Shown here piece by piece: positions 52,861 to 64,000 of a stretch of DNA of 64,000 nucleotides. This stretch comes from Tridacna crocea (Eukaryota; Mollusca; Bivalvia; Cardiida; Cardiidae). Made by a program: the position numbers and the translations under genes. The stretch covers positions 16,191,290-16,255,289 of the forward strand of contig OX031061.1 of assembly GCA_943736015.1 (NCBI GenBank). The letters are read 5' to 3'. The notes under the pieces are model-generated. The model searched no databases. It saw only the letters and a program-made list of their open reading frames with translations, and was not told the DNA's origin. Each line of letters begins with the position of its first letter. The first letter of the stretch is position 1.

Positions 52861-53089
52861 AAATACGACATCGTCGTCTTTTTTTATTTCTTTGCTAAAA
52901 CAATAGAATGTTCGCTTCAGGATTAATCACGGCTTTTATACAATAGTTTTCATAAAAAAAATATTATAATCAATAAGAAAGCGTATTATAAACATCAAAC
53001 AGAAATCATCTAAATGTACTGCCGTCATTTTTACTTGTCATAAACTCTATTTGTTCTTACTACGAAATGAAATAAAATGGAACACAAAA

Positions 53090-53770
53090 TGAACTTAAAT
53101 ACGTTGGTTGTGAGTGAACAGAGGGACATAGATATGGATCCGAGAAAAACTTGAAGATAAGACGGTATCGGGAATTAACATTTAATTCTTCGATGCCAAT
53201 GGCGTTGTTGTTGACACAGGCAAAGAAACAGGGATTAACTGAAGTGTAAAAAAAGGAAATAGACCATTGAATGAAAAGACGACATAGTGAAATAAAGATT
53301 CAAGAAAACTTTGGGCAAGTAAATAAACTGGAATCAACATTGAATCCCTCGATGCCAATGGTGTTGTTGCTCGCACGAGGAAAGACACGGAAATGAATTA
53401 AAGTGTAATAAAAAGTAGTGGATACACACACACTGATTGGAAATGAACAGAGAGTTATCTGGGGGTCATCGGCAAATCCCTTAAAATAACTTTGTCGTTG
53501 CTTTTATACAACACAAATGAATTAAAGTGTAACTAATCTATGGATAAATATACGTTGATTAGACTTGAACAGAGTGAATTAAAGGGAAAAAAATGGATAT
53601 ATGGACGACCATCCCCCGATGTCAGTGGTGTTGTTGCTCTCATAGCCAAAGAAATTGGAATGAATTAAAGCGTAACAAAACAATATGATATAAGTGATAT
53701 AAAAAATACCGACACATTCAATGGAAATTAACACAGTGAAATAGATATTCAAGAAAACCTTTTGGATGAA
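53090..53770. repeat. Diverged ~155-bp tandem units
   Basis: cgatgccaatgg.gttgttg (53193, 53351; cgatgtcagtggtgttg at about 53615) followed by aaagaaa.gg.attaa.t.aagtgtaa recurs about four times. The array type resembles the Helentron cores, but no ends were recognised. Confidence 0.5.
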
Positions 53771-53794
53771 CCGTAGATTAACCGCAATCTTGAA

Positions 53795-53863
53795 TTTACG
53801 TTTATTGTGTCGTCTGCAAGTGCTTTCAATTTGGACCAGTCTAAAATTATGGTAAAGGATTGT
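53795..53863 (-). mobile_element. MITE end fragment
   Basis: tgtgtcgtctgcaagtgcttt and ggaccagtctaaaattatgg. Confidence 0.45.
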
Positions 53864-55113
53864 TTTGAAAGCCAAGGAAAGCTACTTGGTTTTCAAAACA
53901 GAATTTTTACTGTTTGTCTTGATAGCTAAATCCATATTGTTACCGAGCTTTTAAGGTCCAGAGTTCGAATCTTTTTGTGGATTTTGTTAATGTTTCTCCT
54001 ACCAAAGATAAACAGTCCTAAATGGTTGTCTATCAACTGACAGTAACGAAAGGCAGAATGGTATTTGGACACGCAGAAATGTTACATTTACATTAATAAA
54101 ATTATTATGGCTCCATTTTGAAGTGATTTTGAAACTCTCTGATTGGCTGTTTGGGCCCAATTTGAATTTCTCAAAAACAAATCTGAATTCCTTAACCATT
54201 TAATGTGTTCATGACCCTTGTAGGAGAAACTGGTAAAAATCTGGTTTACCTTTCTTCGAACCTCCGAAAGTGTCTACGTTGATCTTACGATTTTTATTCG
54301 CAGCATGTAACAGTCACGTTTGGGTGAGATAGTCATCGTAACCAAAACAATGGTCCTAGTGAGAGAAAATGAAAAAGAAAAATCCCTATAATTGTCTTAA
54401 GCAACAGGTGTCATCCGCTGCGAAATGTTCCGTAAGTCGATTTTTCATGTTTTCACGGACATTTTGGCGGATACGTAGCTGGCACCTATGAGGCGGAAGT
54501 CAACGTAAATGGGTGTGTCATCACGGTACAGAGAGATTGGAGAAAAAAAATATCTATTAGAAATTTATTCCCCTTTGTTTGACTTGGGATTAGAACAATT
54601 ACGCTTCAGTTCCATTTGTTTGATTTATGAAATAGGAAGCTTTTGCTACTGAGAGAGTTTTTCTGTCTTTTTTTTAGCCACTTGTCACATTAATTTCTGG
54701 GTTGTTCTACACTGTACATTGACCATTTTGGCTTATTCAATGTGCAGGATTTAATGTGGACTGAGTTAAAAAAGAAAATCCAATAAAGGGGTAAAGGGGG
54801 CATCAAGGGTTTGGTGTGAGGGAAGTAACTCTTGCAAGGGGCTTGAAAAGACCAAAACAAGGTCTTCTGCCGCCCTGTTTTCTTAAATTTTTCCCTTTTT
54901 CAGTGAAATCTGGCATGTGTGGATGGTGCATGCCTGGCAGTTTGCCCAGGACTGCACAACAGCCTTTAAAGAAGACTTTAAATCCACTTTTATGCCGTTT
55001 TTTGATCACTGTTTTTTATCGATATATTATGGCGCCATTTTGGAGTGATTTTGAAGCTCTCTGATTGGCTGTTTGGGCCCAATTTGAATTCCTCAAAAAC
55101 AAATCTGAATTCC

Positions 55114-55200
55114 TTAACCCTTTACCAAATAATCCCTGATTTTTACGACCCTGAGATAGAAGCCTTTTGAAAACATTGTGGGGAAAGGAGAAAATGCTGT
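55114..55200 (-). mobile_element. Truncated MITE in a ~130-bp tandem duplication
   Basis: ttaaccctttaccaaataat to ggagaaaatgctg, where it joins a repeat of tttgggcccaatttgaattt. Confidence 0.7.
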
Positions 55201-55241
55201 TTGGGCCCAATTTGAATTTCTCAAAAACAAATCTGAATTCC

Positions 55242-55470
55242 TTAATCCTTTACCAAATAATCCCTGATTTTTATAACCCTGAGATAGAAGACTTTTGAAA
55301 ACATTGTGGAGAAAGTAGAAACTGCTGGTAACCAGCATTTTCTCCTTTTCCAACAATGTTTTCTACCCTGCTGGAAACAAATTGCAATTTTTGAGTTATG
55401 TTTATTTTGTAGTCTGCATGTGCTTTCAACTGGGACCAGTCTAAAATTTCGTTGTTTGGTAAAGGGTTAA
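55242..55470 (-). mobile_element. TTAA-hairpin MITE, variant A (segmental array copy)
   Basis: ttaatcctttaccaaataat to gttgtttggtaaagggttaa, with the hairpin gtagaaactgctggtaacc. Orthologous copies are at 60565 and 63384. Confidence 0.8.
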
Positions 55471-55552
55471 AGCCTCTGTGATTGGATAATTTCACAGATG
55501 GGTGAAATTTGATTGGCTGATTGGGAGGGGTTGAGAATCTGTTTATCCTTAT

Positions 55553-55725
55553 TAACCCATTACCGCAAGTTGACGCATTTTAACACCCCTGAAAGAGAAG
55601 GCTGATTTTGAAAATGGTCTGAGAAAAGTTGAAAATGCAGGTTACCAGCATTTTCTCCTTTATCCAACATGTTTTATTCCCTATCAAAAAGAAACTTGAT
55701 TATCAGTTTCATTTTATTGTATCTT
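55553..55725 (-). mobile_element. TTAA-hairpin MITE, truncated (segmental array copy)
   Basis: ttaacccattaccgcaagtt and the hairpin gttgaaaatgcaggttacc; the right end is missing. The same truncated copy is at 60877 and 63692. Confidence 0.6.
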
Positions 55726-56934
55726 TATGGCCTATTTCTAAACTCTTCAAACAAGAACCAGTTTTATTTTGTTTTTGAAAATGTTTCTGCAACTGCAACC
55801 GGTTGCTCCCGAATTTTATTTTTTTATAGCGCAGCGGTTAAACATGAAATTGACTTTTGACTCGTGCAGTCACCAAAATTGGTTTAATGTGTTCATGACA
55901 CTTGTAGGAAAAACTGGGAAAAATCCGGTTTACCTTTCTTCGAACCTCCGAAAGTGTCTACGTTGATTTTACGATTTTTATTCGCAGCATGTAACAGTCA
56001 CGCACGGGTGAGATAGTCATCGTAACCAAAACAATGGCCCTAGTGAGAGAAAATGAAAAAGAAAAATCCCTATAATTGTCTTAAGCAACAGGTGTCGTCC
56101 GCTACAAAATGGTCCGCAAGTCGCTTTTTTATGTTTTTGCGGACATTTTGGCGGATACGTAGCTGGCACCTATGAGCCGGAAGTCAACGTAAATGGGTTT
56201 GTCATCACGGTATAAAGAGATTGGAGAAAAAAATATCTATTAGAAATTTAGTTCCCTATATTTGACTTAAGAAACAGGTGTCATCTGCTGTGAAATGTTC
56301 CGTAAGTTGATTTTTCGGGGGGTTTCGCGGATACTAACTGGCGCCTATGAGACGGTAGTCAATGTAAATGGGTGTGTCGTCACGGTATAGAGGGTTTGGA
56401 GAAAAAAAAAATATCTTTTCGAAATTTTGTCCCCTTTGTTTGACTTGTGCACTGAAAGAGTCTTCAGTGTTTTTTTAGCCACTTGTCACATTATTTTCTG
56501 GGGTTTTTTACACTGTACATTGACCATTTTGGCTAATTCAATGTGCAGGATTTAATGTGGACTGAGTTAAAAAAAGAAAATCCAATAAAAGGGTAAAGGG
56601 GGCATCAACGGTTTGGTGTGAGGGAAGTAACTCTTGCAAGGGGCTTGAAAAGACCAAAACAAGGTCTTCTGCCGCCCTGTTTTCTTAAATTTGGCCCTTT
56701 TTTCGGTGAAATCTGGCATGTGTGGATGGTGCATGCCTGGCAGTTTGTCCAGGACTGCACAATAGCCTTTAAAGAAGACTTTAAATCCACTTTTATGCCG
56801 TTTTTTGGAAGGCGAGATTTTCATTCTCGCCTTCATATGTCAACGCTCGGCAGCTTGCTGAAAATGCCTCTGAACAGCATTATCAAACGCCTTTCAAATA
56901 GTTCGATACTTCTCGAGTACATTAGAACAAAATA

Positions 56935-57710
56935 GTGTCGAGACCATTGTAAATTCAATCAGAACAGCTAGAAGAAACTTAAAGTTTCTAGAAGGAATGA
57001 AATCGAATTCGTAAAAAGCATCGTTTTTGACAAATGCAAAATACTTTGGATCAGTTCATTGATATAATCACGTTGCTACAGCAACGAATAAACCATAGCT
57101 ATTATAAGCCAATCGAAAGCTACTAACATGACCTCATTCGGACCTACTTCCACTTCACAACGCATAAACAACTATAACCAGTGGGATCGTACATGTAAAT
57201 TTACCATCCCAGAACTAACCAATCGGATAGCTTCTTTGAATGACGTACCGCTGATAGACCCCTTTCCTCTGTTGGCAACCTTATTCTGTCTTTGTGAGGA
57301 GTAAAATTTCAGTGAAATAAATTCCTTTGAATCATCAAGTTTTCAAACAAAATTTTCTCTTTCAAAGAAATATTTTTCTTTCATAAAAGTTGTGCTTGAC
57401 TTTATGAGTAATGACTAGGTTATTGTTACGCATCGGCGTGGCCGAGTTTTGATTCCGGAGACCCGTGAAAAGAAAAAGGTAAATCAGTTGAAATCACAAT
57501 AGATGTGTCATTTCGAAGTAGTTCTGATCAGTATGATGTATATAGCCTTGGTTCCAGGCTGATCACTTCATTCCTTATATACGAGTATGATCGGATTTTA
57601 CTACGTCAAAAATGACAATAACATGATCTGTAACCGTTTTAACATGCAAAGAATTTTAACTTCTTCTTTTGGTCGTCACGTTGCTTAACGTTCGGCAATT
57701 ATTCATAAAT
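56935..57710. other. No feature recognised
   Basis: Intergenic sequence without a recognisable exon or element. A short hairpin gaaggcgaga/tctcgccttc lies just upstream at 56809-56834. Confidence 0.4.
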
Positions 57711-57953
57711 ATTTAACCCTTTACCGCTCACTTGAAACGACTCTGAAAATCAAGCTTTTAAAAACATCGAGAGGAGAGGGGAAATTAAAATTGAAAACCA
57801 GCATTTTTTTTTTTTTCATTTTATCACAATGTTTCTACCCTATCAAGAACAAATTTCGTCGCTAATTTGGGCCACCCTGAATTTGTCATCTGTATGAATC
57901 AGTGCTTTCAATGTCAACTTAATCTTAAATTTCTTTGTCAGGTAAAGAATAAA
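57711..57953 (-). mobile_element. Decayed TTAA-hairpin MITE
   Basis: tatttaaccctttaccgctca, a degraded hairpin with a poly-T run, then tttgtcatctgtatg and ggtaaagaataaa. Confidence 0.55.
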
Positions 57954-58604
57954 CGCTTATCGCAATGAATTGTTATCATAATCACTTACCTCCGTCTTTA
58001 TTAGAACTGAAATCCTTACCTTATATATTCCCATTTATTTTCCTCGAAAGAATTTCCTTCAACTATACACTTTTTTCCAAAACTGAATAACACAATGATA
58101 AAATTAACTTGACAAGGAGAATCCCCACTGTCCTAGAGTGCATCGGACGTGTTCGTGATTTTCTAAGAACACGGACCAAGGGCCTGTATTTGTGTAACTG
58201 TGCACGATATATTTTTGTCGAACAAAGGAATAGGGTGTATCTCAATATTGACGAATTGGCAATCATTTTGCTTTCATGTTTGCCGACAAGCTGATCGTAC
58301 ATTCCGGTTATGCGGGATTAATGAAAGACAAGCGTTAATGTCAATGAACCCTTAGATCGTTTATTACGCCTGTCTCCTTTGAAGACAAGGCAGATGATTC
58401 TATAGTCTGCACAGAATATGCACAGAATCGGATTAGCTATATTGTAATAACCCGACCAAAACAGCCCAGGGTGAGGTTGCAATAATTAAGCATTTTGCCC
58501 GAGATGTAAAATGCCATTTTCATCAATCTAGCACTCTAGTGTAAGGGTAAACAGAGTAATAGATTACAAGAATCGTATAAACGAATAATACTTCCTTATA
58601 GGAC
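57954..58604. other. No feature recognised
   Basis: Intergenic, AT-rich. Confidence 0.4.
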
Positions 58605-58740
58605 CTAAGAAGTCAACCGTCAAATGATGTTGGTTGGTTATCCTTGATAGGATGGTAAACATTGCGCAAAATGGAGAAAATGTTCGTTGCCAGTATTTTC
58701 TCATGTTCCTACATGCTTTCAAAATACCCTTCCCTTTCTA
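58605..58740. mobile_element. Decayed MITE
   Basis: taggatggtaaacattgcgc and the hairpin ggagaaaatgttcgttgccag. Confidence 0.4.
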
Positions 58741-58907
58741 AAAAGCCCCCACCTTTAAGGTTATTGAAACCCAGCACATGTATTATAATCTAAATGTTAA
58801 ATCTCCGTTTTGAACATTGAAAGTTGTTTTTTTTTTTTTGAAAGTCTTTTTCAGTGTTGATAAAGTATATTTCAAATAAAATGGTAAACAAATAAAAAAA
58901 AAAAAGC

Positions 58908-59144
58908 CTTTTAACTGAACGACACTGAAATTTTGACAACCTCAAGGGAAAAAAATAGTTTCAAAATACTTTTGGAAAAGGAAAAAACGCTAGTCACGAG
59001 TATTTTCTCTTTTTACCTCTATGTTTTGTACTTTTACCCAGCCAAACGGCACATTTTCAGCTGCTTTTAACTTATTATCTGCTAATTGCTTTAATGTAGA
59101 CGGCCCAATTTTTTTTTTATTTTCTGAAGGGTTTTGTAAAGGGT
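58908..59144 (-). mobile_element. Decayed TTAA-hairpin MITE
   Basis: ttttaactgaacgacactga, the hairpin ggaaaaaacgctagtcacg and ggttttgtaaagggtta. Confidence 0.5.
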
Positions 59145-59149
59145 TACTA

Positions 59150-59270
59150 AGATGGAAAACATTGTAGGAAAGTCAAACAAAAGGTTGATTATCATTATTT
59201 TCTACTTTTCCTACAATGCTTTGAAAAGCCTCTTCTTCAACATTGTTGAAAGTCAGTATATGTGATCTGA
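59150..59270. mobile_element. MITE fragment
   Basis: ggaaaacattgtaggaaa and ttttcctacaatgctttgaa arms. Confidence 0.4.
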
Positions 59271-59451
59271 AAGGCTGAATCTCAGTTTCTATACTCTAAA
59301 ATGTACCTTTCCAAAAACTCTTTGCTCTCTCAATAAAATTTTCCATGGAGTAAAATGGTACAGACTTTCAAGAAATTAATCATCTCATTACAGAGTTACA
59401 GTTTTAGATCTATCAAAATTGATTGCATTTTCAAGCAAAAAATATTCTTTA

Positions 59452-59760
59452 ATCCTTTACCATACCCTATCAAGTACAGTTTTAACAACCCTGAGAAAGA
59501 GGCCATTTAAAAACTTAATTTTGAAAAGGAGAAACTTTCTTGGCTCTTTACACGAAGAAAAAAAAAAAAATTCAGGCTTTCCAAAATTGAATTCATTTTC
59601 AGGTAGCAACTTTTTGATTGATGGAACCATTGATGGAACCTGTATGAAATAGGATGGTAGACATTTTAGGAAAAGGAAAAATTTCAATTAGCACCGTATT
59701 CTCCTTTTCAGACCAAAAGTTCTCAAGCCTTCTTCCTAGACCTTTTAAACTCATTATTGG
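59452..59760. mobile_element. Decayed MITE fragments
   Basis: taatcctttaccataccct and ccctgagaaagaggccattt, then a second partial hairpin at about 59655-59720. Confidence 0.35.
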
Positions 59761-60213
59761 GCTAATAGAGGGTTAGATCTAAGTTTCTATACAACGTAAA
59801 AACATATACGGGTAACAGCAAATTAAAACTCTTTGCTATCACATAAAACTTTTCCTTCAAATGAAATGGAAAGGAGTTTCAGAAAAGTCCATTCGTTTTA
59901 ATTTTTTTTTCAACATATTCACAAGCCTTCTTCAAGTTTGCTAAAACTCAGGATGGTAAACAGGTCTTCATTGCACAGGAACATTGCACAACTCTATAGA
60001 CTTTGCTGTATCAGGAGAGGCGATTTAAGTACAGGAAAATGGAATGTAATATGTTATGCCTATATTTTAAACTCGCCTTCCAACAGTACTTTCAGTACTT
60101 TGATTTATCACTGTTTGTTATCGATATATTATGGCGCCATTTTGGAGTGATTTTGAAACTCTCTGATTGGTTGTTTGGGCCCAATTTGAATTCCTCAAAA
60201 ACAAATCTGAATT

Positions 60214-60423
60214 TTGTCCGTGGTCGTGGGGTAGAGCGTCGGCCTCATAACCTAAAGGTCCTGAGTTCGATACCCGGGAGCGGGTGTCAACTTTGGGATT
60301 TTTCATTGGCCCACACATTCGGCGCGAGTACTGGTGTAGTTCCTAGGAAGCAGAATCGAGAGAGATTAATATAAGTTATAAGAACTTGTTTCTCAATCGA
60401 TGTAAAATAAATATGTTTAAACC
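60214..60423 (+). mobile_element. tRNA-derived SINE (Met-like head)
   Basis: The tRNA-like head ggtagagcgtcggcctcataa has a CTCATAA anticodon loop and a B box gagttcgatacc, followed by a body ending taaaataaatatgtttaaa. An exact 11-bp target duplication aaatctgaatt lies at 60203-60213 and 60424-60434. Paralogous units at 55100 and 63370 lack it and show the empty site. Confidence 0.88.
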
Positions 60424-60436
60424 AAATCTGAATTCC

Positions 60437-60524
60437 TTAACCCTTTACCAAATAATCCCTGGTTTTTACGACCCTGAGATAGAAGCCTTTTGAAAACATT
60501 GTGGGGAAAGGAGAAAATGCTGTT
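60437..60524 (-). mobile_element. Truncated MITE in a ~130-bp tandem duplication
   Basis: Same truncated copy as at 55114, ending at the same gaaaatgctg/tttgggccc junction. Confidence 0.7.
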
Positions 60525-60564
60525 TGGGCCCAATTTGAATTTCTCAAAAACAAATCTGAATTCC

Positions 60565-60793
60565 TTAATCCTTTACCAAATAATCCCTGGTTTTTATAAC
60601 CCTGAGATAGAAGCCTTTTGAAAACATTGTAGGGAAAGTAGAAAATGCTGGTGACCAGCATTTTCTCCTTTTCCAACAATGTTTTCTACCCTGCTGGAAA
60701 CAAATTGCAATTTTTGAGTTATGTTTACTTTGTAGTCTGCAGGTGCTTTCAACTTGGACCAGTCTAAAATTTCGTTGTTTGGTAAAGGTTTAA
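60565..60793 (-). mobile_element. TTAA-hairpin MITE, variant A (segmental array copy)
   Basis: ttaatcctttaccaaataat to ttgtttggtaaaggtttaa, with core gtagaaaatgctggtgacc. Confidence 0.8.
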
Positions 60794-60876
60794 AGCCTCT
60801 GTGATTGGATAATTTCACAGATGGGTGAAATTTGATTGGCTGATTGGGAGGGGGGAGTATCTGTTTATCCTTATTA

Positions 60877-61050
60877 ACCCATTACCGCAGAATGACGCCT
60901 TTCAACACCCCTGAAGGAGAAGGCTGATTTTGAAAATGGTCTGAGAAAAGGAGAAAATGCAGGTTACCAGCATTTTCTCCTTTATCATACATGTTTTCTT
61001 TCCTATCAAAGAGAAACTTGATTATCAGTTTCATTTTATTGTATCTTCAT
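60877..61050 (-). mobile_element. TTAA-hairpin MITE, truncated (segmental array copy)
   Basis: ttaacccattaccgcagaat and the hairpin ggagaaaatgcaggttacc. Confidence 0.6.
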
Positions 61051-63383
61051 GTCCTATTTCTAAACTCTTCAAACAAGAACCAGTTTTTTTTTTTTGAAAA
61101 TGTTTCTGCAACTGCAACCGGTTGCTTCAGAATTTTATTTTTTTGCGCAGCAGTTAAACATGGAATTGACTTTTGACTCATGCAGTCACCAAACTTGGTT
61201 TAATGTGTTCATGACCCTTGTAGGAAAAACTGGGAAAAATCCGGTTTACCTTTCTTCGAACCTCCGAAAGTGTCTACATTGATTTTACGGTTTTCATTCG
61301 CAGCATGTAACAGTCACGTATGGGTGAGATAGTCATAGTAACCAAACAATGGCCCTAGTGAGAGAAAATGAAAAAGAAAAATCCCTATAATTGTCTTAAG
61401 CAACAGGTGTCGTCCGCTACGAAATGTTCCGTAAGTCGATTTTTCATGTTTTCGCGGACATTTTGGCAGATACGTAGCTGGCGCCAATGAGGCGGAAGTC
61501 AACGTAAATGGGTTTGTCGTCACTGTATAAAGAGATTGGAGAAAAAAATATCTAATACAAATTTAGTTCCCTATATTTGACTTAAGAAACAGGTGTCGTC
61601 TGCTATGAAATGTTCTGTAAGTTGATTTTTCGGGGGGTTTTGCGGATACTAACTGGCGCCTATGAGACGGTAGTCAACGTAAATGGGTGTGTCGTCACGG
61701 TATAGAGGGTTTGGAGAAAAAAAATATCTATTCGAAATTTAGTCCCCTTTGTTTGACTTGTGCACTGAAAGAGTCTTCAGTGTTTTTTTTATACCACTTG
61801 TCACATTATTTTCTGGGGTTTTCGCAAATGTGTAACTGGCACGTATGAGACTGTAGTCAACGTAATTCGGTTTCTTGTCGCAGTTTGAAGGGATTAGAAC
61901 AATTACACTTCAGTTCCATTTGTTTGATTTATGAAATACAAAGCAATTGCTACTGAGAGAGTTTTTCTGTCTTTTTTCAGTTTCATTTTATTCTATCTTT
62001 ATGGCCTATTTCTAAACTCTTCAAACAAGTACCAGTTTTTCTTTTTTTTTTTTGAAAATGTTTCTGCAACTGCAACCGGTTGCTTCAGAATTTTATTTTT
62101 TTGCGCAGCGGTTAAACATGAAATTGACTTTTGACTCGTGCAGTCACCAAAATTGGTTTAATGTGTTCATAACCCTTGTAGGAAAAACTGGGAAAAATAC
62201 GGTTTACCTTTCTTCGAACCTCCGAAAGTGTCTACATTGATTTTACGATTTTTATTCCCAGCATGTTACAGTCACATACAGATGAGATAGTCATCGTTAC
62301 CAAAACAATGGCCCTAGTGAGAGAAAATGAAAAAGAAAAATCCCTATAATTGTCTTAAGCAACAGGTGTCGTCCGCTACGAAATGTTCCGTAAGTCGATT
62401 TTTCATGTTTTCGCGGACATTTTGGCGGATACGTAGCTGGCACCTATGAGGCGGAAGTCAGCGTAAATGGGTTTGTCGTCACGGTATAAGGAGATTGGAG
62501 GAAAAAATATCTATTAGAAATTTAGTTCCCTATATTTGACTTAAGAAACAGGCGTCATCTGCTATGAAATGTTCCGTAAGTTGATTTTTCGGGGAGTTTT
62601 GCGGATACTAACTGGCGCCTATGAGACGGTAGTCAATGTAAATGAGTGTGTGGTCACGGTATAGAGGGATTAGAGAAAAAAAATATCTATTCGAAATTTA
62701 GTCCCCTTTGTTTGACTTGTGCACTGAAAGAGTCTTCAGTGTTTTTTTATACCACTTGTCACATTATTTTCTGGGGTTTTCGCATGTGCATAACTGGCAC
62801 GTATGAGACTGTAGTCACCGTAACTCGGTTTCTTGTCGCGGTTCGAAGGGATCAGAACAATTACGCTTCAGTTCCATTTGTTTGATTTATGAAATACGAA
62901 GCAATTGCTACTGAGAGAGTTTTTCTGTCTTTTTTTTAAGCCACTTGTCACATTAATTTCTGGGTTTTTTTACACTGTACATTGACCATTTTGGCTTATT
63001 CAATGTGCAGGATTTAATGTGGACTAAGTTAAAAAAAAAAAAAAAAAAACAATAAAAGGCTAAAGGGGGCATCAAGGGTTTGGTGTGAGGGAATTAACTC
63101 TTGCAAGAGGCTTGAAAAGACCAAAACAAGGTCTTCTGCCGCCCTGTTTTATTTAATTTGGCCCTTTTCTCAGTGAAATCTGGCATGTGTGGATGGTGCA
63201 TGCCTGGCAGTTTGCCCAGGACTGCACAACAGCCTTTAAAGAAGACTTTAAATCCACTTTTATGCCGTTTTTTTATCACTGTTTTTTATCAATATATTAT
63301 GGCGCCATTTTGGAATGATTTTGAAGCTCTCTGATTGGCTGTTTGGGTCCAATTTGAATTCCTCAAAAACAAATCTGAATTCC

Positions 63384-63612
63384 TTAACCCTTTACCAAAT
63401 AATCCCTGGTTTTTACGACCCTGAGATAGAAGCCTTTTGAAAACATTGTGGGGAAAGTAGAAAATGCTGGTAACCAGCATTTTCTCCTTTTCCAACAATG
63501 TTTTCTACCCTGCTGGAAACAAATTGCAATTTTTGAGTTATGTTTACTTTGTAGTCTGCAGATGCTTTCAACTTGGACCAGTCTAAAATTTCGTTGTTTG
63601 GTAAAGGGTTAA
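63384..63612 (-). mobile_element. TTAA-hairpin MITE, variant A (segmental array copy)
   Basis: ttaaccctttaccaaataat to gttgtttggtaaagggttaa. Unlike 55 kb and 60 kb it has no preceding truncated duplicate. Confidence 0.85.
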
Positions 63613-63691
63613 AGCCTCTGTGATTGGATATTTCACAGATGGGTGAAATTTGATTGGCTGATTGGGAGGGGGGGTATCTGTTTATCCTTAT

Positions 63692-63870
63692 TGATCCATT
63701 ACCGCACAATGACGCTTCTTAACACCCCTGAAAGAGAAGGCTGATTTTGAAAATGGTCTGAGAAAAGGAGAAAATTCGGGTTACCAGCATTTTCTCCTTT
63801 ATCATACATGTTTTCTTCCCTATCAAAGAGAAACTTGATTATCAGTTTCATTTTATTGTATCTTCATGTC
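63692..63870 (-). mobile_element. TTAA-hairpin MITE, truncated (segmental array copy)
   Basis: ttgatccattaccgcacaat and the hairpin ggagaaaattcgggttacc. Confidence 0.6.
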
Positions 63871-64000
63871 CTATTTCTAAACTCTTCAAACAAGAACCAG
63901 GTTTTTTTTTTGTTTTTTTTGAAAATGTTTCTGCAACTGCAACTGGTTGCTTCCGAATTTTATTTTTTTGCGCAGCGGTCATACATGAAATTGACTTTTG

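Larger units (their letters stand above)
53990..56815. repeat. Segmental duplication array, units I and II
   Basis: Blocks recur in order: ctcgaacctccgaaagtgtct (54258, 55939), gtccgtaagtcg/gcggatacgtagctggcac (54450, 56140), acactgtacattgaccatttt (54710, 56510), ggtttggtgtgagggaagta (54810, 56612), ctggcatgtgtggatggtgc (54910, 56716), and tatattatggcgccattttg (55023). The same blocks return at 60118-64000. Antisense and sense frames across the ggtttggtg block are conserved only because the DNA is; no protein family was recognised. Confidence 0.7.
60118..64000. repeat. Segmental duplication array, units III-V
   Basis: The blocks of 53990-56815 return: tatattatggcgccattttg (60125, 63293), tgattggataatttcacagatg (60800; 63622 lacks one base), aaatgtttctgcaactgcaac (61098, 62056, 63922), ctcgaacctccgaaagtgtc (61257, 62215), ggtttggtgtgagggaa (63078), ctggcatgtgtggatggtgc (63180). 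The array continues past the window edge. Confidence 0.7.

Noticed and set aside
54803-56836. Conserved frames (e.g. MREVTLARGLKRPKQGLLPP and its antisense) in three paralogous blocks
   Set aside because: Conserved as DNA in a segmental duplication, with stops and frameshifts between copies; no protein family recognised on either strand.
60217-60285. Possible tRNA-Met gene
   Set aside because: The head looks like tRNA with a CAT anticodon, but the acceptor stem does not close and a SINE body with target duplication follows.

Overview
The window looks like nuclear DNA of a lophotrochozoan animal, most likely a bivalve mollusc. The evidence is AT-rich sequence, small GT-AG exons separated by kilobase introns, a B-box/beta-propeller gene of the kind expanded in bivalves, and very dense small mobile elements. 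The species cannot be named from the sequence.

Only two host genes are supported, both on the + strand. The first is the 3' portion of an R3H-domain/encore family gene (R3HDM1/2-like). It has six exons between 3274 and 21685 whose phases close into a 620-residue C-terminal portion ending in a stop codon. The R3H and SUZ exons lie upstream of the window. The second is a complete-looking two-exon gene (41467-41993 and 43180-44323, 556 aa) coding for two B-box zinc fingers and a beta-propeller-like C-terminus, without a RING finger. No bacterial-style operon, rRNA gene or CRISPR array was seen, and the only tRNA-like sequences are SINE heads.

Repeats fill almost everything else. (i) About 55-60 copies, counted by eye, of a roughly 225-bp MITE bounded by TTAA, with CCCTTTACC-like ends and a long central palindrome. 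Three core variants (A, B, C) are present in both orientations, some back to back and sharing one TTAA. The TTAA and CCC ends point to the piggyBac superfamily. (ii) At least five families of elements with the same plan: an 11-12 bp subterminal inverted repeat right after a T-run, tandem 145-168 bp units, a short 3' hairpin and terminal CTCTTGTT. This is the architecture of non-autonomous Helentrons (HINE/DINE). (iii) Two mariner-type elements with TA target sites, one of them (16044-17806) with an empty paralogous site in the window. (iv) Two tRNA-derived SINEs with target duplications. (v) A deleted Harbinger-type element at the left edge. (vi) A Penelope-like RT fragment. (vii) A broken Ty3/gypsy element (48441-52446, - strand) with a 5' LTR, a proline-tRNA-type primer site, and the order gag, protease, integrase, GPY/F. 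No reverse transcriptase lies between protease and integrase, which is the order of Gmr1-like elements.

Layout: 1-1262 Harbinger-derived; 1.5-21.7 kb R3HDM exons with repeat-filled introns; 21.7-41.2 kb intergenic repeats including a 30-bp minisatellite (26.3-27.5 kb) and a 156-bp array (32.1-34.0 kb); 41.4-44.9 kb B-box gene; 45.4-53.9 kb retroelement remnants; 54-64 kb a low-copy segmental duplication array. Boundaries of repeats are read by eye and may be off by a few bases.
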